NCBI GenBank assembly: GCA_020627535.1
Contig: JAHDGU010000003.1
Location: 124,001-188,000 of the forward strand
Direction: 5' to 3'
Length of the DNA: 64,000 bases
Source of the DNA: Saprospiraceae bacterium
GTDB lineage: Bacteria; Bacteroidota; Bacteroidia; Chitinophagales; Saprospiraceae
Shown: in pieces, positions 44,421 through 53,414 of the stretch
How the letters are laid out: the number at the start of each line of letters is the position of its first letter
Position numbering within the stretch: the stretch's first letter is position 1
The notes under the pieces: generated by a model
The model's input: only the letters and a program-made list of their open reading frames with translations
Database searches by the model: none
What the model was told of the DNA's origin: nothing
Made by a program: the position numbers and the translations under genes

Positions 44421-45185
44421 TTACTTTTCTTCTTCTGGGCTGTCACTAGCTGGAAATGCAAATTGTGCCTGGTCGATATCTTGATTGACCTCCACTTTTT
44501 CCATTTTCATCGAAAAGATCTCTTGACCGCTCACTTTTTGGGTCGTCGTCATTGGCATGTAAACACCTGCAACTTCCTCATAATCACTCAGGTAAGTATC
44601 GATTGCCATACCTTTCATCTCTCCCGACAGATTGTATGAAGTGGACTTAATGATGACACCGGAGTCTTTGTCGAAAAAGTAATGTGCGATCACATCCTTT
44701 TGCTCTCCTTCGATTTCTACAGGATTCATTTTGAGCTCCACCTTGTGACAAGGTGTCCCATCTACCTCTTCTTCACCAACAAGGCTCACTTCCCATCCTT
44801 TTTCGTCTAGATTGAGAAATGGATCAGGAAACTGGCCAATATTCGCCTTGTACTCAGCAGATTGCTCCGCGGGTAATTTCTCAGCTTTTTGGGTCATGAA
44901 GTTCACACCCCACATATCCTCACCATCAAATGCTTGAGGAACAAACTTGGTCCCTTGAAACTCGATTTCAACCATCAATTTTCCGTCTGCTTGAGTGATG
45001 GCTTTGAAAGGAAATTCCATTCCACCTTGCATTGCCTTTCCTGTGCTAATGCTGTTTTGAATTTTCGCAACGCTCTCCGCACCACCTATGACTTCGTGAT
45101 AATTCGCCACGATTTCTTTTGCTGATTGGGCCTGTAGTCCAAAAGCTGTGATGGCCGAAAGAAATAAGACAAAAAGTTTCTTCAT
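44421..45185 (-). CDS. LolA-like outer-membrane lipoprotein-sorting protein
   Basis: 254 aa with signal peptide MKKLFVLFLSAITAFGLQAQ. Periplasmic, curved beta-sheet of the LolA/LppX type: SISTGKAMQGGMEFPFKAI, GKLMVEIEFQGTKFVPQAFD, WEVSLVGEEEVDGTPCHKVE, DKDSGVIIKSTSYN, VSGQEIFSMKMEKVEVN. Bacteroidota carry several such proteins and not all are true LolA. Inference: a carrier for lipoproteins or other hydrophobic molecules across the periplasm. The acidic tail PASDSPEEEK is short. Transcribed alone, ended by a strong terminator. Confidence 0.82.
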   Translation of the reverse strand: MKKLFVLFLSAITAFGLQAQSAKEIVANYHEVIGGAESVAKIQNSISTGKAMQGGMEFPFKAITQADGKLMVEIEFQGTKFVPQAFDGEDMWGVNFMTQKAEKLPAEQSAEYKANIGQFPDPFLNLDEKGWEVSLVGEEEVDGTPCHKVELKMNPVEIEGEQKDVIAHYFFDKDSGVIIKSTSYNLSGEMKGMAIDTYLSDYEEVAGVYMPMTTTQKVSGQEIFSMKMEKVEVNQDIDQAQFAFPASDSPEEEK

Positions 45186-45315
45186 GATGTAAGTATTCTA
45201 GTTTATGTTAAAGTAATAGACACGAAGCTAGGTGGGTTCGAATCTCAGAGTACAAATTATCGACAAACGGACCATTATCATCTATCAGCTCTCCGCAAGC
45301 AGAATAGGTTCTCAG

Positions 45316-47646
45316 TTACTTGTACAATTCAACTTTCGCCGCTTGAGCATAAGCCTCGCCATCTACTTGTAGTACGTAAGTGCCGCTCATAACCCCATTG
45401 ACAGGCATGATGACTTGTGTGTCGCTTTGACTGACATAGACGTTCAGCTGTGCAACTAGCTTACCTGAAGTGTCGAATAATTTTGCCGTAAGGCGACCTA
45501 CATAATCCTGTCCTAGAGTAAATCTCAAAACGTCTTGCACAGGATTCTCTATAATCCGAAGTGTACTCTGAGGCCTCAGATCAAGAGTAGAGATGAGAAC
45601 ATCACTCTCATATGCACCTTTATCTACTTGACCCGTAATCGAATTCCCCAAAATATCCGTCACGTGAGCACCGTCGGAAAGCCCTTGATCGATTGCAGGA
45701 CTATCATCTCTTAGCGAATAATCAAAACCCAATGGGTCTGAAAATCTCGGATTTTCTCCAATGGCGTCGTTCTCGCCGTCCATGAAATCACCAAGATTTT
45801 CCTGACTCACAAGATTGCCTCCTCTTGATATCAGCATGGCTTCACCTGCTTCTACTGCGTAGACATCAGATGAAGGATTGTGCCAGATCGTATTGAGCAT
45901 AGTGGTACTAGCAGTGCTTTGACCATCTTGGAACTGTGCGACAGCAGTACCCAGACTTGAGAGGTTATCGGAGAAGGTACAATTGACCAGATCAAGATCC
46001 GCACTACGAGCCTGACTATCCCGGTCAAATGCATTGTTGATGATGGCACCACCAGCTCCTGAGCCTGCTCCATTGTTCGTAAAGACTGAGGACTTGATTT
46101 CAACTTGATTATTCTCTAAGTTGATGGCTCCACCTTGTGTAGTGGCAATATTGAAATTGAAGTTGGACTTATCAATCGTCAACATTGCGAAACCCATACT
46201 ATCATCACCATGACCTATTGCCCCACCAAAGTTGGCCATATTGCCCTCAAAAAGCGAGTTGTTCACACCCAAGCTATTCGAAGCAAAAGCATTAATGGCT
46301 CCACCAAAGTTTGCCGCGGTGTTTCCAGCAAATTCACAGCTATCCACCATCACCGCGCTGGAGTCGTTTTGCATGTAGATGGCTCCACCCCACTGTGCGT
46401 TGTTTTCTCGAAATTCACAAGCTCTGAAGTTCACCGATGCGGTAAATCCTACAATGGATGCCGCACCACTGGTATTGCTCAGATTGTTTCGAAAACTGCA
46501 GTTGAAGTACTCTCCAGCTGTCTCGCCATTATAATTGGCGGTGGCAGCACCAAAGTTGGCCACGTTGTTTTCGAAGGCACAGTCTCTCACCGAAAATAGA
46601 CTATTACCGTTATAGATAGCTCCACCCGTGCCCGCGGCATTATTGCCAATAAAAGAAGTGCCCGACACCTCATAGTTTGACCTCCAAGCGTAGATCTGCC
46701 CTCCAAAATCTGTCGCTTCATTTTGAAAAATCTCGCAGTCAATAACTTGAAGACTCTCTAGAAAGAAAAGCTCCCTGCCGTCGTTATAAATGACTGTGGC
46801 ATTTTCTGCAGAATTGTCCGAGAAACTGCATGATCTGACTCTTAGGCCTGTGGAGTTCCAATTGAAAACTCCAGCGCTGAAACCAGTTCCTGTGTTACCG
46901 ACAAAGGAACAACTGTCGATATCAACATCTATACAAAATAGAGAATAGACACATCCTCGATTGACGACATTATCAAAGAAACTGCATCGTCGCACTTTAC
47001 CTTCGAGAACCTCATCTAGCAGAACTGCGCCTTGTGAACTTGCTGTATTTTCTTGAAATACGCAATCTTCAATGGTGCTGCCATGCCCTTGGATACATCT
47101 GACAGCCGCACCTGAGCTTCCAACATTGTCTACAAATCGACAATTGCGAATGTGCGCTCTGGCAAAAGACAGAATGCCTGCTCCGCCCAAATTAACCGAA
47201 AAGCCACCCTGAATTTCAAGACCATCGATCACTACATCATTGAGTCCATCTGGAATCACAATGAGATGAGCAGCGTTATCTTCTTTATTTTCACTCGGAT
47301 CATTGGTGTCGTCACCAGCAATATCTCCCTCCAGCCGAGTGACATTATTCAGCCAATCTCGCTGTGCTCTTTCTGTTTCATTCCCCTCAAATCCTCCGTA
47401 TACCGCATGCGCAGCTGATAAACGATAAAAGAGGCTGGTGTCCTGTAGTGATGGTAAGTAAGTGCCATCTGCTACCCATATCTCCACTGGATCCGCTAAG
47501 GATAGAGCTGCTTGAAGATCAGTGTAAGCATTTTCCCAGGAGCTTCCGTCATTGGCTCCGGTCGCATTGACATCTACATAGACCTGGGAGGTGAGCATTC
47601 CTGCTGAGAGGAAGATGGTTGAAAGAAAGAAGGTAATTTTCCTCAT
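45316..47646 (-). CDS. Right-handed beta-helix T9SS protein
   Basis: 776 aa from ATG 47646 (MRKITFFLSTIFLSAGML signal peptide); an upstream in-frame Met would add 22 residues ahead of the signal. YVDVNATGANDGSSWENAYT, DLQAALSLADPVEIWVADGTY opens a parallel beta-helix; many rungs carry the polymorphic-outer-membrane-type pattern F-x-x-N-x-A-x-x-G-G-A (GNNAAGTGGAIYNG, ENNVANFGAATANY, GNTAANFGGAINAF). The type A sorting domain starts at RIIENPVQDVLRFTL and ends KVELYK. The Cys residues recur one per rung. Role: secreted surface protein, perhaps polysaccharide-binding; no catalytic residues identified. Confidence 0.86.
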   Translation of the reverse strand: MRKITFFLSTIFLSAGMLTSQVYVDVNATGANDGSSWENAYTDLQAALSLADPVEIWVADGTYLPSLQDTSLFYRLSAAHAVYGGFEGNETERAQRDWLNNVTRLEGDIAGDDTNDPSENKEDNAAHLIVIPDGLNDVVIDGLEIQGGFSVNLGGAGILSFARAHIRNCRFVDNVGSSGAAVRCIQGHGSTIEDCVFQENTASSQGAVLLDEVLEGKVRRCSFFDNVVNRGCVYSLFCIDVDIDSCSFVGNTGTGFSAGVFNWNSTGLRVRSCSFSDNSAENATVIYNDGRELFFLESLQVIDCEIFQNEATDFGGQIYAWRSNYEVSGTSFIGNNAAGTGGAIYNGNSLFSVRDCAFENNVANFGAATANYNGETAGEYFNCSFRNNLSNTSGAASIVGFTASVNFRACEFRENNAQWGGAIYMQNDSSAVMVDSCEFAGNTAANFGGAINAFASNSLGVNNSLFEGNMANFGGAIGHGDDSMGFAMLTIDKSNFNFNIATTQGGAINLENNQVEIKSSVFTNNGAGSGAGGAIINNAFDRDSQARSADLDLVNCTFSDNLSSLGTAVAQFQDGQSTASTTMLNTIWHNPSSDVYAVEAGEAMLISRGGNLVSQENLGDFMDGENDAIGENPRFSDPLGFDYSLRDDSPAIDQGLSDGAHVTDILGNSITGQVDKGAYESDVLISTLDLRPQSTLRIIENPVQDVLRFTLGQDYVGRLTAKLFDTSGKLVAQLNVYVSQSDTQVIMPVNGVMSGTYVLQVDGEAYAQAAKVELYK

Positions 47647-47747
47647 GAACGGTAGGCTTTCGAAATTTGAAATATTCAGAAAAGTTACTGGAAATTGAGC
47701 CAATGCCCTCAATCCGTATCAAGCTAGTTTGAGCCAGAAGCATCAGC

Positions 47748-49568
47748 TCACCGTATGAGGCTGAGATCATACACGCGATCAGGCAAGTCAAGGTCGCTTG
47801 AGAGTGACCCAATTTGCACCATGTATACCGCCTCTTGACAAGCTTGTCCCTTGCTCATTCCGTCCCAGCTGATCTGATTTGGCATCCCACTTGCCGCAAA
47901 GACCAGATTCCCCCAGCGATCATAGATGGCTATTCTAATCATAAAATCTGCCAACTGGGACACACCTAGTTGGAAGACATCATTGAGACCATCACCATTC
48001 GGGCTAAAAACATTCGGCACGTAAAATGGAAAGTCGATGAGGGCTCTTCGACGTATAATCTGCTGACGATGCTCTGACGTATCCCCAGTGCAAGGATCCA
48101 CAGCAACCCAATGAATGATGGCAGTATCTCCATTGATCGTTTGTTGCCCTTCGATCACCTCTTCATAGAGACAATCAGTCTCCAGATTAGAAAAATTCAC
48201 GACCTCGCCATCCGGGAAGACTTCACTAGACTGGATGGTCATATCCTGTGGAAGATTTTGAAGGAAAGGTGCTGTGGCTGGTAGCACAGTCACGAGTTGT
48301 TCAACTGAGTTCCTATTACCACAAGAATCTGACAAGGTCCACCTTCGCAGCAGTTCACCACCGCAGAAATCGACTTCTCCAATGTACTCTGCCTGAGCCA
48401 CACCAGCAATGAGACACGAACTGTCAAGCTGGTTGCTATAGGCGAGTGCATCTGACAAAGTCTGTATTTCTGAGCATTCGATCGTCAGGTCTGTGGGCGT
48501 CTCGATAAAAACTGGTGGAGAGGTCGCCTGAACGGAAATATCCCTGACATGACTCAGTACTCGATCACACTCATCCCGATATGTGTATTGATATCTCAAT
48601 TCTGCTCCACAAGTTGATATCTCACCAATTACTTCCGCTCGCACCATCCCACTGATTTCGCAGCTTCCGGATAGGTCATTGCTATATGCCAAAGGAAGAG
48701 GCTCAGGAAGATCACTACAGTCCACAGTGACATCGAGAGGTATATTGATCCAAGTCGCCTGAGCAGCAGGAGTGACCGTAATTGTTTGGGTATGACTGAT
48801 GGATCTACCAAGCAAATCAGTGTATTCCCAGACTTGAGTAAGCTCACCTCCACATCTTCCTGCTTCGCCTTGGAGAACGCCCAAGACGTCTCCCATTATC
48901 CTACAGCTAAGCTCCGTTGACTCATTATCGTAGACCAGATCGGCAGTGGAGATGGGCAAGTCAGAACATGAGACGGTCATATCTGCTGGAGGATCAATCC
49001 ACCTGGCAATAGGTGTATCGCATACTACTGGTTCGAGTCCACAAAGACCAAATAGACTACCTGCGCTGCCACCTTCTCCTGAGATTGTGAGTTCTGTAAA
49101 GGCATTATCTGCAAGGATTTCAACTTTGGCCCCATCGTCGCCGCAAGATAGACACTTGATCTCTGTATCACTGATAATCTCCATACAACCGCATACCTGA
49201 ATGATCCTCGTATTGGCTTCATTGGTATCAAAAGCAAAGGTCTCTTCCCGAAATATATCGTCAGAAGCTGCTGCAAGCATCACTCTGACATTGTTTACAG
49301 GCTCAGAAAATCGCAGAGACAAGGTGTAGGTACCTGACTGGCCAATGTAAGTCGATATGCCCGGGAGGCTGACGGTACCACCACATGACAACAAGTATGG
49401 CATAGGAAACTCAGTGACACTTCCTGTGGCTTCTGCTGTCACCATGACTCCATCGCTGTCAGCCGGGAATTGACCTATAAATCTGTCGCTACAAGCGCAT
49501 TGTCCAATAGCCATGTTGTACAACAAAATGGCCAGCAGCAATAATGTGCATCGGATGAGTCTCCTCAT
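47748..49568 (-). CDS. Secreted HYR-repeat protein with gliding-motility CHU_C domain
   Basis: 606 aa from ATG 49568 (MRRLIRCTLLLLAILLYNMA signal peptide). Four HYR-like repeats with the signature D-M-T-V-x-C-S-D-L-P (DMTVSCSDLP, DVTVDCSDLP, DLTIECSEIQ, DMTIQSSEVF) spaced by about 80-85 residues. The end has NVFSPNGDGLNDVFQ and IAIYDRWGNLVF, the CHU_C/type B sorting domain of T9SS substrates. Role: surface adhesin-like protein. The 35 residues in front in the longer frame are unrelated to the signal and the frame there overlaps the nitroreductase gene. Confidence 0.85.
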   Translation of the reverse strand: MRRLIRCTLLLLAILLYNMAIGQCACSDRFIGQFPADSDGVMVTAEATGSVTEFPMPYLLSCGGTVSLPGISTYIGQSGTYTLSLRFSEPVNNVRVMLAAASDDIFREETFAFDTNEANTRIIQVCGCMEIISDTEIKCLSCGDDGAKVEILADNAFTELTISGEGGSAGSLFGLCGLEPVVCDTPIARWIDPPADMTVSCSDLPISTADLVYDNESTELSCRIMGDVLGVLQGEAGRCGGELTQVWEYTDLLGRSISHTQTITVTPAAQATWINIPLDVTVDCSDLPEPLPLAYSNDLSGSCEISGMVRAEVIGEISTCGAELRYQYTYRDECDRVLSHVRDISVQATSPPVFIETPTDLTIECSEIQTLSDALAYSNQLDSSCLIAGVAQAEYIGEVDFCGGELLRRWTLSDSCGNRNSVEQLVTVLPATAPFLQNLPQDMTIQSSEVFPDGEVVNFSNLETDCLYEEVIEGQQTINGDTAIIHWVAVDPCTGDTSEHRQQIIRRRALIDFPFYVPNVFSPNGDGLNDVFQLGVSQLADFMIRIAIYDRWGNLVFAASGMPNQISWDGMSKGQACQEAVYMVQIGSLSSDLDLPDRVYDLSLIR

Positions 49569-49631
49569 TGTGTATGTGGCTACGAGCAAAAAGTCGATTA
49601 CTTTCACATGCGTTGAAATTACCAATCCGTC

Positions 49632-50222
49632 ATGAATAAAGACCCACAAGATATTGCAAGCGTTGCAAGCCATATCATACGCTCAAGGCGCTCTGTCTAT
49701 CCCAATTGCTACACTGGAGACCTAATTGATGATCAGGTGATCGAAATGGCCATAAAAGATGCCATTTGGGCCCCGACCCATCGCAAGACCGAGCCCTGGC
49801 GGTTTCTTGTATACCGTCGTTCAAGTTTCGGACCAGTCAAAGCGGCAATGGATCAAAGCTTCTTGCGCCAAGATAAAGAGAAGTACAATCCCATCAAGCA
49901 CAAGAAAAATCTCGCCAAGCTTGACACCACGAGTCATCTCATTGCCATCATCATGCAGCGTGACGAGCAGGAGCGACTCCCCGAGTGGGAAGAGATCGCC
50001 GCAGTATCTTGCGCTGTGCAAAACCTCTGGCTGAGCTTGAGTGCTCGGGGTATGGGAGCTTACTGGAGTTCACCGAGCTGGGCTACCGGTCGCCCAGATT
50101 TTCTCAATCTTTCCGATGGGCAAAGATCGCTCGGTCTTTTGTATGTGGGCATCCCTCTAGTGGACTTGAATCTGACATCCAAGCGTATGGATATCGATGA
50201 GGTCTGCCAATGGAGTTCTTAG
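49632..50222 (+). CDS. Nitroreductase-family protein
   Basis: 196 aa, FMN-binding fold. Features: IIRSRRSVYPNCYTG (N-terminal phosphate-binding Arg-Ser-x-R), DAIWAPTHRKTEPWRFLVY, ISCAVQNLWLSLSARGMGAYW-like stretch (the protein reads VSCAVQNLWLSLSARGMGAY), and the C-terminal LGLLYVGIPL. Closest in style to the YdjA-type nitroreductases. Substrate unknown. Its stop shares TTAG with the convergent CtlX gene, and its start is 63 nt from the divergent CHU_C protein. Confidence 0.85.
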   Translation: MNKDPQDIASVASHIIRSRRSVYPNCYTGDLIDDQVIEMAIKDAIWAPTHRKTEPWRFLVYRRSSFGPVKAAMDQSFLRQDKEKYNPIKHKKNLAKLDTTSHLIAIIMQRDEQERLPEWEEIAAVSCAVQNLWLSLSARGMGAYWSSPSWATGRPDFLNLSDGQRSLGLLYVGIPLVDLNLTSKRMDIDEVCQWSS

Positions 50223-51136
50223 ACTCCAAACACCTCTGCAATCATACACCTAGCACTGCCACCACCTATGGTCTCGATGGTCGTGATGTCCGGCGCTAGG
50301 ATCTTATTCTCGTGCTTTATTTCAATCTTATGTATTTGCTCAGCGGTCAAAGATTCTTGAGCAGATGAGCTCATGATCAGGTATTTTTGACCATGCTGAT
50401 TTTGTAGTTGTAGCATATTTCCTGCAAAGGCATTCATCTGCACTTCGCTGATTTCGATGACATCCTTGTTTGTCTGATTGAATAAATCAATCAACATCCG
50501 ACGTTCGTTGTCATCCTTGACGGCCTCGAGACAAATGACTACATAGCTGTCAGCCATCGTCATGAGTACATTGGTATGATAGATGAGCTCTCCTGCAGGA
50601 CCATATGCATGAAAGGCTATTGGCTCGAAGCCTGTTTTGTCTGCCCACTCCCTCAGCAGATTAAGATCTGTGCGAGGTGAAATTGCTCCATACGCCTTGC
50701 GATGTATGTGATCGAGCACCAGACTTCCCGTACCCTCTAGGGCAAGATCCTTTGCTTCATTAGCGAGCAAACTCTCATCCAAGACATAGCCAGTGGCATC
50801 TGCGAGCGATGCTATCACATCATGCCGCCTCTCCATTCTCCGATTGTCATTTTTCATCGGATAGGTGAAGATGCGATGCGTGTGAGGACAAGTTGAAAAC
50901 CAATTGTTGGGGAATACGGCATCTGGTGTCACGGGATCGGCTTTGTCATCAAAAACGATGACATCTATGCCTGCATTCCTGAGCATGGACACATATGCTT
51001 CAAACTCTTCGATCGCATTGGCGCGTAGTTGGGCTGTAGTCCCATCTAGCTTTCGCTGAAATGCATTGGATGCAGCTGTTTGTTCATTAAACCCAAAGTG
51101 ATTGGGCCTGATCATTACGACTGTATTGGCAATCAT
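50219..51136 (-). CDS. ctlX: CtlX-like citrulline/guanidino hydrolase
   Basis: 305 aa from ATG 51136 (MIANTVVMIRPNHFGFNEQT). That ATG overlaps the stop of the upstream gene (TAATG). Guanidino-group-modifying fold: substrate-binding ADPVTPDAVFPNNWFST, Glu-containing LALEGTGSLVLD, His in FHAYGPAGELIYHTNVLM, and the nucleophilic Cys in GGGSARCMIAEV. CtlX is associated with citrulline utilisation in Bacteroidota. Translationally coupled with the preceding amidinotransferase-like gene. Confidence 0.85.
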   Translation of the reverse strand: MIANTVVMIRPNHFGFNEQTAASNAFQRKLDGTTAQLRANAIEEFEAYVSMLRNAGIDVIVFDDKADPVTPDAVFPNNWFSTCPHTHRIFTYPMKNDNRRMERRHDVIASLADATGYVLDESLLANEAKDLALEGTGSLVLDHIHRKAYGAISPRTDLNLLREWADKTGFEPIAFHAYGPAGELIYHTNVLMTMADSYVVICLEAVKDDNERRMLIDLFNQTNKDVIEISEVQMNAFAGNMLQLQNQHGQKYLIMSSSAQESLTAEQIHKIEIKHENKILAPDITTIETIGGGSARCMIAEVFGV

Positions 51137-52143
51137 TAGCTGTAAGTTCTTCTGAGCGGTAATGTGGAGCATCTCAAGAGTCCTTCCATCTTGGCGGTCT
51201 CTGAATACGGTACTCTCTCTACGGTCATTCCATGTGACTCAAGCTGTCGATTGAGTTCACCAAACTCCTGTTCGTCAGCACCTGACACTATGACATTGGG
51301 AGAAATCGAAAAGACATTGCTATTCATATGGTACATATCCTTAGCGTCAATTTCTATGGCATTTGAGCTTCCGCCAAATAGATCGATTAGCATTTCCGCC
51401 TGTCCCCGATCAGCAAAGCCATCTGGAAAAATGATACAATGATCATTATGTCCAAAAGGCTGAAATGCACAATCTAGGTGTAGACAATTTCTATAAGGGT
51501 CCTTATCTGATTTGTGCAGATAAATGGGAACGACCTCTTTGTCTGGAAACTTATGAGCGAGATATTCTAATGCAAGCTCATTGGTCCGATCACAGCGCAA
51601 GCCCTTTGACTCAGGTGCCGCCTGCCCGAGAAATATCTTGTCCCTGTAGGGAAACACGTCTCCTCCTTCGATCTTGACTGTTCTTGGAGGAAACCACACC
51701 TCCTGAGCAATAAGACTGACAATGTCACGGATCGCAAAAAACTCTGCTTGACGGGACTGGGTGCCCATATTCGACTTGATGAAAACATGGTCTATCACAA
51801 ATCCGATATCTCTGGTAAAGATCTGATTGGTATTTCTCAGAGTAATAGGCTTAAAGACCTCTACATTGTACTTGGCTAGTATTCGACTAAAATGATCATT
51901 CTCTGTACGCAGATTGACCTCAAGCGGATAGGAACCGTTCATGATATGATGGCGAGATTTAGGATCCGTGATCAAGTCTTGACTCGGTGCTTGATCCAAG
52001 GTCCATGTCGCTGGATCCACATAATGCTGAAATGGTTCGTGCATATCACGAGCAGTGCCCAAAATCACCGCCTCTAGCGGTGCAGTTTCATCTCGTACAT
52101 CTATATCTATGTAAGACTCACCATTGCAATTGGTCATAGTCAC
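51136..52143 (-). CDS. Arginine deiminase/amidinotransferase-family enzyme
   Basis: 335 aa. Pentein fold: TNQIFTRDIGFVIDHVFI, the Glu-Gly-Gly-Asp of VKIEGGDVFPYRDKIF, catalytic His in CLHLDCAFQPFG, and catalytic Cys in GLLRCSTLPLRR. These match dimethylarginine-dimethylaminohydrolase and arginine-deiminase-like proteins. Pairing with CtlX suggests an arginine or citrulline degradation step, but the exact substrate (arginine, methylarginine or another guanidine) cannot be told. Its stop overlaps the ATG of ctlX. Confidence 0.83.
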   Translation of the reverse strand: MTMTNCNGESYIDIDVRDETAPLEAVILGTARDMHEPFQHYVDPATWTLDQAPSQDLITDPKSRHHIMNGSYPLEVNLRTENDHFSRILAKYNVEVFKPITLRNTNQIFTRDIGFVIDHVFIKSNMGTQSRQAEFFAIRDIVSLIAQEVWFPPRTVKIEGGDVFPYRDKIFLGQAAPESKGLRCDRTNELALEYLAHKFPDKEVVPIYLHKSDKDPYRNCLHLDCAFQPFGHNDHCIIFPDGFADRGQAEMLIDLFGGSSNAIEIDAKDMYHMNSNVFSISPNVIVSGADEQEFGELNRQLESHGMTVERVPYSETAKMEGLLRCSTLPLRRTYS

Positions 52144-52218
52144 TATTGAGTTGTTGATTTGATTCCTTCAGAGTGACAAAGATAGCTCGTGAGAGATCCT
52201 CAGCTATCCCTTGAAATA

Positions 52219-52235
52219 CATTTGGGCGAAAGCCC
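52219..52235 (+). repeat. Hairpin motif copy 14 (arms GGGC/GCCC)
   Basis: CATTT, arm GGGC, loop GAAA, arm GCCC, fully paired. It is intergenic, in the divergent promoter region between the amidinotransferase-like gene and yebC. Its core is identical to copy 4. Confidence 0.88.
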
Positions 52236-52298
52236 TACGGTCTATCAAGAACATATGGACCAGCTAGCTCAGCACTGCATCTCCTCTAATAATCCTAG

Positions 52299-52306
52299 TA
52301 CATTTG
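52299..52306 (+). promoter_or_regulatory. -7 element of the yebC promoter
   Basis: TACATTTG fits TAnnTTTG, with 28 nt to the ATG at 52335. No TTG is seen at the -33 spacing, so support is partial. Confidence 0.4.
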
Positions 52307-52334
52307 CAGCTCAAGCAAAAAAGAAAAATAGGCA

Positions 52335-53057
52335 ATGGGAAGAGCCTTTGAATATCGCAAAGCCACCAAATTTGCTCGGTGGGATCGGATGGCAAAAGAG
52401 TTTACCAAAGCAGCTAGACAAATTACCATAGCTGTCAAACAAGGTGGACCAGACCCTGATACCAATCATGCGCTCAGAAGAGCAGTCGCCAATGCCAAAG
52501 GCGTACAAATGCCAAAAGACCGCATCGAAGCTGCCATCAAAAAAGCTTCAGATCGGGACACCTCAAGTTTTGATGAGGTCGTATATGATGGAATGGGACC
52601 GCATGGGATAGCCATCGTGGTAGAAGCAGCCACCGATAATAGCACTAGGACTGTGGCCAATGTGCGAGCCATTTTCAGAAAGAAAGGAGGCCAACTCGGC
52701 ACCAATGGAATGAATGACTTCATGTTTGACCGAAAAGGCGTCTTTTACATCAAGAAAGAAGATGTCTCGGATGTAGAAGAACTCGAGCTTGAGCTCATCG
52801 ATTATGGTCTTGAAGAAACTGAGGAGGCCACGCAGGATGATGTCGAGTGCTATAAGCTCATTGTCACTTTTGAGGACTTTGGCAGTATGCAGGAAGCTCT
52901 AGAAAAACTGGAGCTAGAAGTCAAAAAATCTGAGCTCGAACGGATTCCTACCCACACCAAAGAACTCGATGAAGAACAAATCGATGAGGTTCTTGCACTC
53001 GTCGACGCCATGGAGCAAGATGATGATGTGACCAATGTCTTTCACAATCTTGCTTAA
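52335..53057 (+). CDS. yebC: YebC/PmpR-family protein
   Basis: 240 aa, full length. It opens MGRAFEYRKATKFARWDRMA, then EFTKAARQITIAVKQGGPDP, NHALRRAVANAKGVQMPKDR and VVYDGMGPHGIAIVVEAATD, NRT in STRTVANVRAIFRKKGGQLG. YebC proteins were first described as transcription regulators and are now also linked to rescue of ribosomes at proline-rich sequences. It is transcribed alone. The 3' end, including its stop codon TAA, is the left edge of a MITE-like element. Confidence 0.93.
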   Translation: MGRAFEYRKATKFARWDRMAKEFTKAARQITIAVKQGGPDPDTNHALRRAVANAKGVQMPKDRIEAAIKKASDRDTSSFDEVVYDGMGPHGIAIVVEAATDNSTRTVANVRAIFRKKGGQLGTNGMNDFMFDRKGVFYIKKEDVSDVEELELELIDYGLEETEEATQDDVECYKLIVTFEDFGSMQEALEKLELEVKKSELERIPTHTKELDEEQIDEVLALVDAMEQDDDVTNVFHNLA

Positions 53058-53365
53058 TCCCAATTTGTGCATTAGGATTTTTGACAGCATTCCAGCACAG
53101 AGCTAAGTCGCTGATATTGAATGTTTTGCACATATTAAGATGACATTTTTGTTTGTGACATTTTGTTCCAGTCCAGCAGCCATTTCCCAAATGAGAAATC
53201 TCCTTAAAAAGTTGGCTGTGTCAAGTCTTCGAGTCTAGCGCATTTCTGCTTCATAATCAGGCACTTACTCTCCTCGTCATGGCTCGCTATGCCTCGTCGG
53301 CCAAGCACCCGATTCTATTGCATAAATCCACTATCCTTCGATGCCTAATGCACGAATTTGGTTAA
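53054..53365. mobile_element. MITE-like noncoding element with imperfect terminal inverted repeats
   Basis: The left end (53054-53076) reads TTAA, T, CCCAATTTGTGCATTAGG. The right end (53344-53365), reversed and complemented, reads TTAA, CCAAATTCGTGCATTAGG. Apart from one extra T on the left, 16 of 18 positions after TTAA agree, including 10 in a row (GTGCATTAGG). Both ends carry TTAA. The interior of about 270 bp has no gene. It contains an imperfect direct repeat of TGACATTTT-TGTT (53141-53167) and the near-palindrome GGCTCGCTATGCC. It fills nearly the whole gap between yebC and feoA, and its left end covers the yebC stop. Inference: a small non-autonomous element or its remnant; no transposase is nearby. 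Confidence 0.5.
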
Positions 53366-53402
53366 CACTTATCTCGACAGAGTCTAAATAAGCTCAAAGC
53401 AC

Positions 53403-53410
53403 TAGTTTTG
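53403..53410 (+). promoter_or_regulatory. -7 element immediately before feoA
   Basis: TAGTTTTG fits TAnnTTTG and ends only 4 nt before the feoA ATG at 53415. No TTG lies at -33 spacing. It implies a leaderless feoAB transcript. No Fur-box-like repeat was recognised nearby. Confidence 0.35.
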
Positions 53411-53414
53411 CTCC

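Noticed and set aside
49514-49530. CATTT-TGTT-GTAC-AACA hairpin on the minus strand in the CHU_C gene
   Set aside because: Arms pair but the loop GTAC is not GNRA and the arms are AT-rich. Probably chance within a signal-peptide region.
51365-51380. TATTTGGC-GGAA-GCTC on the minus strand in the amidinotransferase-like gene
   Set aside because: One base off in the lead and only a three-base arm with a wobble. Left out of the counted set.
53208-53316. Short frame on the minus strand inside the MITE-like element (...GRRGIASHDEES...)
   Set aside because: Only about 34 codons with stops on both sides. It may be a transposase remnant but I cannot support that.
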